This document shows, in pieces, positions 1 to 4,516 of a stretch of DNA of 5,976 nucleotides (position 1 is its first letter; each line of letters starts with the position of its first letter). A model generated the notes under the pieces. The model saw only the letters and a program-made list of their open reading frames with translations. It did no database searches and was not told the DNA's origin. The stretch comes from Clostridia bacterium (GTDB taxonomy: Bacteria > Bacillota_A > Clostridia > Oscillospirales > CAG-272). The translations under genes and the position numbers were made by a program. Where the stretch lies: assembly GCA_017472105.1 (NCBI GenBank), contig JAFUQY010000022.1, positions 1 through 5,976 of the forward strand, written 5' to 3'.

Positions 1-9
1 CGTAGTCAT
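1..9 (-). CDS. 5' end of an unidentified gene leaving the window
   Basis: Only the start is visible: ATG ACT ACG (Met-Thr-Thr) read on the minus strand from position 9 towards 1. The call rests on a textbook ribosome binding site, AAAGGAGG, complementary to positions 17-24, seven bases upstream of the ATG, and on a promoter-like pair further upstream (40-68). The gene is divergent from pheA and shares its control region. Three codons say nothing about function, so no product is proposed. Confidence 0.6.
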
Positions 10-16
10 GGAGAAT

Positions 17-24
17 CCTCCTTT
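17..24 (-). promoter_or_regulatory. Shine-Dalgarno site of the leftward gene
   Basis: The minus strand reads AAAGGAGG here, a near-perfect complement to the 16S rRNA 3' end, with a 7-nt spacer to the ATG at 9-7. This site is the main reason to believe a gene begins at the left edge. Confidence 0.65.
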
Positions 25-39
25 GTGTTGTTATTGTTA

Positions 40-68
40 AAGTTACCACATTCCGCCGCGGTGTGCAA
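40..68 (-). promoter_or_regulatory. Promoter candidate for the leftward gene
   Basis: On the minus strand TTGCAC (complement of 63-68) is followed after exactly 17 bases by TAACTT (complement of 40-45). A TG dinucleotide one base upstream of the -10 makes it an extended -10. The predicted start falls near position 33, giving a leader of about 24 nt that contains the AAAGGAGG site. The -10 is only a moderate match to consensus. Confidence 0.45.
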
Positions 69-118
69 GCGGGATTGATCGGATTTAACAAAATAGTAAC
101 AAGTTCCGCCGCCGGATG

Positions 119-127
119 TGGTATGAT
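119..127 (+). promoter_or_regulatory. Extended -10 promoter element of the pheA operon
   Basis: TG-G-TATGAT (119-127) is a good extended -10 box. No convincing -35 is present at the usual distance; the best is a weak TAACAA near 97-102 at 19 bp, which is common for extended -10 promoters. The start point would lie near 134, giving a roughly 110-nt leader before the chosen pheA ATG at 244. Confidence 0.45.
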
Positions 128-158
128 AGTAGGCAGGGCATGCTTTGACAGCCACACC

Positions 159-180
159 GGAGAATGTCATGACATTTTCC
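159..180 (+). promoter_or_regulatory. Leader hairpin / palindromic operator candidate
   Basis: Positions 163-176 are a perfect 14-bp palindrome (AATGTCATGACATT). Allowing one G-U pair, an RNA stem of nine pairs extends over 159-180 with a CAUG loop. No U-tract follows, so it is not a terminator. It lies about 25 nt downstream of the predicted pheA transcription start. Its left arm contains GGAG (159-162), a possible Shine-Dalgarno for an alternative in-frame ATG at 169. It could be a repressor site in DNA or a structural element in the mRNA; the sequence cannot decide. Confidence 0.4.
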
Positions 181-193
181 GCCGCCCGCCTCT

Positions 194-225
194 CATTTTG
201 CATTCTGCATTCCACATTCATTCTA
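194..225 (+). repeat. Degenerate CATTCTG-type heptamer repeat in the pheA leader
   Basis: Units CATTTTG (194-200), CATTCTG (201-207), CATTCCA (208-214), a 4-base interruption (215-218) and CATTCTA (219-225) form a short degenerate heptanucleotide array. It ends nine bases before the GGAG ribosome binding site of pheA. It has no stop in the pheA frame, but its translation (Leu/His/Ser/Thr-rich) looks like non-coding leader. Confidence 0.5.
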
Positions 226-243
226 CATACAACGGAGACCACC

Positions 244-1410
244 ATGGAAAACAACACACCCGACAAGTCCAAGCTCCTCGAATTCCGGGGCGAAATTGAT
301 GCCATCGACAGCCAGCTTGTGAAGCTCCTCACCGAGCGGATGCAGACGGCGGCGAAAATTGCGGATTACAAGCGCGAGGTCGGCATGCCCGTCTTTGACC
401 CTGTCCGCGAACGTCAGAAGCTGGCATCCATCGCGGAGATGGCGGGAGAGGATTTCGGCGGATATGCCCGTCAGATGTATTCCCTCCTTTTTGAGCTGAC
501 CCGCGACTACGAAAACAAGCTCATCGCGCAGAAAACGCCTCTGTACGAGCAGATTCTCACCGCCATCGACGAAACGCCGAAGCTCTTTCCCTCCTCGCCC
601 CGCGTTGCATGTCAGGGAACCGAGGGTGCTTACTCCATGTACGCGGCGGAAAAGATCGTGCAGAACCCGCAGATCGAGTACGTGAAGACCTTCGAGGACG
701 TTATCCGCGCGGTTGAAACCGGCTACGTGCGCTACGGGATCCTCCCGATCGAGAACTCCACGGCGGGCGACGTCGGTGCGGTGTACAAGCTCCTCGAGAA
801 GCACCCGGTCTACATCGTCAAGGCGACCCGCGTGAAGGTGGAACACTCCCTCATGGTCAATCCCGGCGTGGACGTGTCCGAAATCAGGGAAATCATCTCC
901 CACGAGCAGGCGATCGGTCAGTGCTCGAAGTTCATCGAATCCATGCCCGGCGTGAAGGTGACCTATGCCGCAAACACCGCCGTTGCCGCGAAATACGTGA
1001 AGGATTCCGGCAGACGTGACATCGCGGCGATTTCCTCCCACAAGTGCGCGCAGCTCTACGGACTGAAGGAAGCCGTACGCGACATCCAGAACACCGACAA
1101 CAACTACACGCGATTCCTCTGCATCTCGAAGGAGATCGAAATCTACCCGGGCGCGGACAAGACCTCCGTGATGCTCATCACCGAGAACGAGCCGGGTTCC
1201 CTTTACAAGGTGCTCTCCCGCTTCTTTGCGCTGGATATCAGCCTGACTTCCCTGCGCTCCAAGCCGATCGAGGGACGGGATTTCGAGTTCCGCTTCTTCC
1301 TCGACTTTGACACCCCCGTTTATTCGCCCGAATTTGCCGCCCTCATCCAGACGCTCACCGACTGCTGTGAGGAATTCCGGTACATGGGCAGCTACATGGA
1401 GAAGAGATAA
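244..1410 (+). CDS. pheA: Bifunctional chorismate mutase / prephenate dehydratase
   Basis: This cytoplasmic enzyme makes phenylpyruvate from chorismate via prephenate, the committed branch to phenylalanine. It has 388 residues, close to the E. coli P-protein. Residues 10-92 are an AroQ chorismate mutase domain with R15, R32, K43, D52, R55 and E56 at the spacing of the E. coli catalytic residues. Residues 120-295 are prephenate dehydratase: GTEGAYS (125-131), GILPIENST (165-173), SHEQAIGQC (219-227) and the catalytic TRF (289-291). Residues 307-388 form an ACT domain for phenylalanine feedback, with GSLY (318-321) and RSKP (338-341) where GALV and ESRP are usual. The ATG at 244 is preferred: GGAG (234-237) lies six bases upstream and the AroQ domain begins shortly after. 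In-frame TTG 145 and ATG 169 exist, but their extension has no domain character. The gene is first in an operon with the kinase at 1410. Confidence 0.95.
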   Translation: MENNTPDKSKLLEFRGEIDAIDSQLVKLLTERMQTAAKIADYKREVGMPVFDPVRERQKLASIAEMAGEDFGGYARQMYSLLFELTRDYENKLIAQKTPLYEQILTAIDETPKLFPSSPRVACQGTEGAYSMYAAEKIVQNPQIEYVKTFEDVIRAVETGYVRYGILPIENSTAGDVGAVYKLLEKHPVYIVKATRVKVEHSLMVNPGVDVSEIREIISHEQAIGQCSKFIESMPGVKVTYAANTAVAAKYVKDSGRRDIAAISSHKCAQLYGLKEAVRDIQNTDNNYTRFLCISKEIEIYPGADKTSVMLITENEPGSLYKVLSRFFALDISLTSLRSKPIEGRDFEFRFFLDFDTPVYSPEFAALIQTLTDCCEEFRYMGSYMEKR

Positions 1411-1931
1411 TGAGCGGAAAAATTATCATCCTCAACGGGCCCTCCAGCTCCGGCAAGTCCACGCTGTCCCGGAATTTGCAGAAAATCTGGGATACTCCGC
1501 TGTACTACCTCTCCTACGACCTTCTCGAGGAGCACATGGCGCCGTATATTTACTCCCGTCACAGGTACGAGGGCTTCCCGTCACCGGTGACTGATTTTCT
1601 TGACATGATGTACACCTCCGCCGCCGCGATTGCGAAATCCGGACGGGACGTCGTCATCGACAACTGCCTCTTCGACACGGAGGAGATTGACCAACTGTCG
1701 GCACAGCGGATGGCGGGCATTGAGCAGATCTGGGTTCGCGTGAAGCTGGATCCGGACGAGCTGGACAGACGCGAAAAAGCCCGCGGTGACCGTGCAATCG
1801 GCAAAGCCCGCTGGCAGGCAGAACACATCACCCCGAAGGACGACTCCGCCTACGACGTGATCGTGGATACGGGAAACCCGTCCGCAGACTGCGCGAAGGC
1901 GATTTATGAGTATGTGCGGGGAATGAAATAA
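1410..1931 (+). CDS. Chloramphenicol phosphotransferase-like P-loop kinase
   Basis: This 173-residue soluble protein of the CPT family matches the roughly 178 residues of the Streptomyces venezuelae enzyme. It has a Walker A motif GPSSSGKST (10-18) after the beta-strand KIIILN, an Asp at 37 (YD) at the position of the catalytic Asp37 of S. venezuelae CPT, VVIDN (81-85), the REKARGDRAIGKA segment (121-133) that matches the family's RExxRGDRxxGxA lid, and the C-terminal YDVIVDT (148-154). The fold and phosphotransfer chemistry are therefore well supported, but the substrate is not; many homologues are unlikely to be resistance enzymes. Its ATG overlaps the pheA stop (TAATG), with GGAG at 1398-1401, so translation is probably coupled. 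No terminator is evident directly after the stop. Confidence is high for the family and low for any specific role such as antibiotic inactivation. Confidence 0.88.
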   Translation: MSGKIIILNGPSSSGKSTLSRNLQKIWDTPLYYLSYDLLEEHMAPYIYSRHRYEGFPSPVTDFLDMMYTSAAAIAKSGRDVVIDNCLFDTEEIDQLSAQRMAGIEQIWVRVKLDPDELDRREKARGDRAIGKARWQAEHITPKDDSAYDVIVDTGNPSADCAKAIYEYVRGMK

Positions 1932-1987
1932 CCGCATCAATCAAGCAATCACGGACAAACCGATCGCGCTATCTTCCGAAAGTACTC

Positions 1988-2016
1988 TTGCATTCCGCCT
2001 GAATTTATGATATACT
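1988..2016 (+). promoter_or_regulatory. Sigma-A promoter of the small membrane-peptide ORF
   Basis: TTGCAT (1988-1993), a 17-bp spacer and TATACT (2011-2016) with TG at 2008-2009 form an extended -10 promoter. Predicted initiation is near 2022-2024, giving a leader of about 33 nt before the ATG at 2056. This supports independent transcription of the small ORF rather than simple read-through from pheA and the kinase gene. Confidence 0.65.
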
Positions 2017-2029
2017 GTCATCACCGCAC

Positions 2030-2034
2030 GGAGG
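2030..2034 (+). promoter_or_regulatory. Displaced Shine-Dalgarno of the small ORF
   Basis: A perfect GGAGG lies 21 nt upstream of the ATG at 2056, too far for normal initiation. No ATG, GTG or TTG occurs at 5-10 nt. A short CUUA/UAAG pairing (2036-2039 with 2052-2055) could loop out the intervening bases and bring it next to the start codon. This is inference only. Confidence 0.35.
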
Positions 2035-2055
2035 ACTTAGAAAGACAAGCATAAG

Positions 2056-2151
2056 ATGTACGAAATTTATTCAATCGTTGTAGACATTGTTTCAATTGCT
2101 ATTCAGCTGGTAATCATGTACTACACAATCAAGATGTCTGATAAAGACTGA
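2056..2151 (+). CDS. Putative 31-aa single-span membrane peptide
   Basis: The ATG at 2056 opens a 31-codon ORF ending in TGA (2149-2151). The product begins MYEIYS, has an uncharged Ile/Val-rich stretch at about residues 11-25 (only Asp10 before it), then a charged tail TIKMSDKD, as in a single transmembrane helix. A strong promoter sits 40 bases upstream. An in-frame TAG at 2038 rules out a longer form, and the GGAGG at 2030 is unusually far away. The size, hydrophobic core and charged C-terminus resemble type I toxins or holin-like peptides of Firmicutes, but no antisense RNA promoter was found opposite it. Other possibilities are a small membrane regulator or a chance ORF. I do not recognise a specific family. 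Confidence 0.5.
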   Translation: MYEIYSIVVDIVSIAIQLVIMYYTIKMSDKD

Positions 2152-2273
2152 CGGCGTTTAACATAATGCTTCGGGAGTTTTGAGAGTTGACGCATCGGGA
2201 GTAACGCACCGCCGGTTCCAAAATCGTCCTATGCATGGTGTATCAAAACTTTCCGAATGTTTTAATAAACCGC
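2152..2273. other. Spacer between the small ORF and the small RNA promoter
   Basis: There is no ORF with a ribosome binding site and no clear terminator. TCGGGAGT occurs twice (starting near 2171 and 2195), and GGCG near 2153 could pair with CGCC near 2211, but neither structure is convincing. Transcripts from upstream may therefore run on to the terminator at 2413-2451. Confidence 0.4.
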
Positions 2274-2302
2274 TTGACGAAACAAAGCATCTGTGCTATA
2301 AT
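2274..2302 (+). promoter_or_regulatory. Near-consensus sigma-A promoter of a putative small RNA
   Basis: TTGACG (2274-2279), a 17-bp spacer and a perfect TATAAT (2297-2302) preceded by TGC give eleven of twelve consensus bases plus an extended -10. This is the strongest promoter in the window. Predicted initiation is at about 2309. No ORF with a ribosome binding site follows before the terminator at 2413. Confidence 0.8.
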
Positions 2303-2308
2303 AATTTC

Positions 2309-2451
2309 GGAATAAATTTCGTTACAGAAAATCTTTCTGAACAATCCGACACAGACCCCGCGGACGGGAGCGTTACACCGCTGCGATCCGGTCATGTCAC
2401 CCACAAAAGAACAACAGCCCGCGGGTTTCGCTCACAGGCTGTTTTCTTTTT
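2309..2451 (+). ncRNA. Putative structured small RNA (about 143 nt)
   Basis: The interval runs from the predicted start of the strong promoter to the end of an intrinsic terminator. It lacks a credible coding sequence: the only ATG (2394) has no ribosome binding site and its frame runs through both terminators. Structure is visible: a CAGAAA/TTTCTG hairpin (2325-2330 with 2334-2339); a hairpin pairing CGGA with TCCG (2361-2364, 2387-2390) and AGCG with CGCT (2369-2372, 2379-2382) around a symmetric internal loop; and the terminator stem. A seven-pair all-G:C helix (2357-2363 with 2419-2425) is an alternative that competes with both the second hairpin and the terminator. The next gene is convergent, so this is not an ordinary leader. 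I could not match it to SRP RNA, 6S, RNase P or tmRNA. Confidence 0.5.
2413..2451 (+). terminator. Intrinsic terminator of the putative small RNA
   Basis: AACAGCC (2413-2419) pairs with GGCTGTT (2437-2443), followed by TTCTTTTT. The 17-nt apical part can form a small GCG/CGC stem. It would also end read-through from the pheA operon and the small ORF. Confidence 0.7.
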
Positions 2452-2468
2452 GCGCAAAACCGAACAGT

Positions 2469-2513
2469 AAAAAACGGGTGCAAACCGGACATACAGTCTG
2501 CACCCATTTTTTT
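2469..2513. terminator. Bidirectional intrinsic terminator between convergent units
   Basis: GGGTGCA (2476-2482) pairs with TGCACCC (2499-2505), with an inner GAC/GTC extension and a 5-nt bulge. Seven Ts follow on the plus strand (2507-2513). Six As precede the stem (2469-2474) and give a T-run on the minus strand. It lies 27 bases past the solute-binding protein stop and so terminates that gene, and acts as a back-up for plus-strand transcripts. Confidence 0.85.
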
Positions 2514-2539
2514 ATTTCTTCTATCTTCTTTACCGTCTT

Positions 2540-4030
2540 TTATCCCTGCATGTCCTTCAGCTCTTCGAGGGTCAGGAGGAACTTTTCAAGGGAACGGGAG
2601 TAGATCTTCTGCTTGGACTTGTACGCGGACGCGAGGTTGCCGTTCTTGGTCAGGGTGTCACGGTAGATCCACTGCGGGTTCGCGATGCAGTTGGAGTACA
2701 CAACGCCGATGTTGAATTCCAGACCCTGACGGATGAAGTCGAACATCACGGAGTCCGCTTCGCTTCTCATGTACTGCTTTTCGAAGGTGTTTTCAAAGTA
2801 TGCGGGATATACGCTTTCCGCGGAGATGCAGGAGAGGTAGTCCAGGGTCGCGCCTACCGCTTCGAAGTTGAGGCAGGTCGTGGGAATGGATACGATGTTG
2901 TACGCGTCCTGTGCGGTCGTGTAGTAGCCGTCCTGCGCTTCATCGTACTTCGGCAGGGGAAGAACACCGTATTCCGGCTCAAATTCACGCAGCTGAACCG
3001 CGAAGTTTGCGCATCCCATGAGGAAGATCGCGCGGTTTTCGGTGAACATCTTGCCCTGATCCATATTCAGACCGGTGCCGGTGGTGTTGAAGTACAGCTT
3101 GCGGAGCTTTTCAAACGCATTGTTGGTGTGGTCGGTGAAAACGGTGATTTCCGGCAGACCGTCGGCGTTCTTGACTGCCACACGGACTCTGAGCGCGGAC
3201 ATCAGACCGTCGGTCGGAACGGAACCGGTGTTGACAACAAAGCCGAAGGTGTCGTAGAAGTCCTGCTTGCCGTTGCCGTTTTCGTCCGTCCATGTCTCGC
3301 CGACGAGTTCCTGAAGGTAGTCCATTGTCCAGCCGCCTTCGTAGACGAGGTCATAGAAATTCTTGCCCGGGTAGTAGTTGCCCGCGAGGTCCTTGTTGAA
3401 GAAGGTAATCATCATACGGTCGGTCGCGGTGAGGGTCAGGTCGCCCACAACGAAGTAGAGCTGGTCAAAGAGCGTCATTTCGTTCACGAAGCTCTGGTTG
3501 AACCAGGAGTTGGAGAGCGTCAGATTCGGTACGTTGTGCAGGTTGTAGAGAACGTTTTCCTGTGCGAGCGTTACGCCGAAATACGCATAGGACGCAACGA
3601 TGTCGTAGGCACCGTCACCGGCACGCACGGAGTTGACAACGTCCTGATTGAAGCCGGTTTCGTTCGCAGAGGACGGGATGTACTCAAGCTGCACGTCGAG
3701 CTCGTCTTCCACCTTGAGGTTACGGTTGTAGACGGCGTCGTTGACCATCTCACCGGTGATTTCCTCGGCTTCGAAGTCAATGGAGTAGGTGGTGCTCTGA
3801 CGGCCGAGGATGTTCACGCCGTAGCCGTCGAAGGATTTGCCTTCCCAGAGACGCACATTGGAGTCGGTTTCGACTTCCTCGGGTGCGGTTTCGTCAGCGG
3901 AAGCGGAAGTGTCTGCGGTGTCTGCTGCGGGATCGGTTTCAGCCGCGCCGTCGTTCTGCTTCTCGGAACAGGAAACGAAGGACGAAGCCAGCAGCAGTGC
4001 CGCAAGGATAAGGGAGAGTGTTTTTTTCAT
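2540..4030 (-). CDS. ABC-type extracellular solute-binding lipoprotein
   Basis: This 496-residue protein has a lipoprotein signal: MKK, a hydrophobic core (residues 5-19) and FVSC with Cys21 as the likely lipidated residue; Phe at -3 is slightly atypical. An acidic Asp/Thr/Ala/Glu linker spans about residues 24-58 and would tether it to the membrane. The rest resembles family-1 (sugar-type) binding proteins: an N-terminal lobe starting at VNILGRQ (72-78), AYDIVASY (about 141-148), the GGWT segment, and an EF-hand-like calcium loop DENGNGKQDFYD (249-260) common in this family. It likely captures an oligosaccharide for an ABC importer, but no permease or ATPase is present. The start is fixed by AAAGGAG (complement of 4038-4044) seven bases upstream. 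Its only carbohydrate-related neighbour is the glycosidase at 4517. The ligand cannot be read from the sequence; a peptide or other solute is possible. Confidence 0.88.
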   Translation of the reverse strand: MKKTLSLILAALLLASSFVSCSEKQNDGAAETDPAADTADTSASADETAPEEVETDSNVRLWEGKSFDGYGVNILGRQSTTYSIDFEAEEITGEMVNDAVYNRNLKVEDELDVQLEYIPSSANETGFNQDVVNSVRAGDGAYDIVASYAYFGVTLAQENVLYNLHNVPNLTLSNSWFNQSFVNEMTLFDQLYFVVGDLTLTATDRMMITFFNKDLAGNYYPGKNFYDLVYEGGWTMDYLQELVGETWTDENGNGKQDFYDTFGFVVNTGSVPTDGLMSALRVRVAVKNADGLPEITVFTDHTNNAFEKLRKLYFNTTGTGLNMDQGKMFTENRAIFLMGCANFAVQLREFEPEYGVLPLPKYDEAQDGYYTTAQDAYNIVSIPTTCLNFEAVGATLDYLSCISAESVYPAYFENTFEKQYMRSEADSVMFDFIRQGLEFNIGVVYSNCIANPQWIYRDTLTKNGNLASAYKSKQKIYSRSLEKFLLTLEELKDMQG

Positions 4031-4115
4031 GATGTTGCTCCTTTCGGGGGGTGAGAGTGTGTTGTTTATTTCATGAAAGAGTTGTTGTATATGTCAGCAC
4101 ACTGCACGGTACTCT
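4031..4115 (-). promoter_or_regulatory. 5' region of the solute-binding protein gene
   Basis: It contains the AAAGGAG site (complement of 4038-4044). No strong promoter is obvious: CTGACA (complement of 4094-4099) has no good -10 at 17 bp, and TATACA just downstream lacks a -35. The promoter may lie in or beyond the palindromic element at 4116-4432, or transcription may come from the glycosidase gene. Confidence 0.3.
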
Positions 4116-4432
4116 CTGTCATTCAGAGGGCGAAAATCTCTTACAGTTAACGCCATACACAGCGCCCGAAGAATCCGTGCATATCCTGCTCAGATCGGAA
4201 TATGTCCGTGGTATTCTCCACCATTTGAGTGAAGGTTACTCCCGAACGATTTCAATAAGCAGTTCGTACCAATATTGTGTCAGCGGATTATGAAGTATTA
4301 CAAAGTGAGTATTCTTAAGCGGAACAGTTACGACAACCACGGACATTTGCCGATCTGTACCGGATGTGCACAGATTCTTCGGGCAGGACGCTGCGCTTTC
4401 ATTGGAAGGATAGCCCGCCCTCAGAATGACAG
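4116..4432. repeat. 317-bp near-palindromic repeat element (MITE-like)
   Basis: The two halves are inverted copies about the palindrome CAATATTG (4270-4277). Outer ends match at 16 of 17 bases (4116-4132 against 4416-4432, CTGTCATTC[A/T]GAGGGCG). After 31 divergent bases on each side, a 49-base block matches at 42 positions (4164-4212 against 4336-4384, starting GCCCGAAGAATC). The inner 60 bases per arm keep only weak similarity. Each arm also has a local inverted repeat, ATTCTGAGGGC against GCCCGAAGAAT. No transposase or target duplication is visible. It resembles widely dispersed ATTCTGAG...GAAGAATC intergenic repeats, either two elements in head-to-head arrangement or one long cruciform-forming element. 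Confidence 0.75.
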
Positions 4433-4516
4433 GAATCACGTTTTGCTTGTCGATATATGCATATAGCTTACGTTTACCGCCGTTCCATTCATTCTGCGTT
4501 ATGAATGATGCCTTGC
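4433..4516 (-). other. 3' flank of the glycosidase gene
   Basis: There is no clear terminator for the glycosidase. CATTCAT/ATGAATG (4486-4492 with 4501-4507) forms a 7-bp hairpin without a T-tract, and 4454-4465 is a 12-bp AT-rich palindrome (TATATGCATATA). Read-through into the palindromic element and the solute-binding protein gene is possible. Confidence 0.35.

Noticed and set aside
145..243. N-terminal extension of PheA from TTG 145 or ATG 169.
   Set aside because: The extension consists of the leader hairpin and heptamer repeat. The AroQ domain begins just after the ATG at 244, which has its own GGAG. The 169 start is kept only as a minor alternative.
134..243. Phenylalanine leader peptide or T-box controlling pheA.
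   Set aside because: No short Phe-rich ORF with its own stop, no T-box sequence and no terminator/antiterminator pair with a U-tract is present in the leader.
2394..2603. Plus-strand ORF starting in the small RNA region.
   Set aside because: It has no Shine-Dalgarno, crosses two intrinsic terminators and overlaps the 3' end of the binding-protein gene.
3128..4054. Long 308-codon plus-strand ORF rich in Val and Gly.
   Set aside because: It is antisense to the solute-binding protein; the reverse frame has a signal peptide, lipobox and family motifs.
4116..4432. CRISPR array.
   Set aside because: There are only two repeat copies, in inverted orientation, with no regular spacers and no cas genes.
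4236..4439. Minus-strand 67-codon ORF within the palindromic element.
   Set aside because: It is explained by the inverted-repeat structure, has no ribosome binding site, and resembles no transposase I can recognise.
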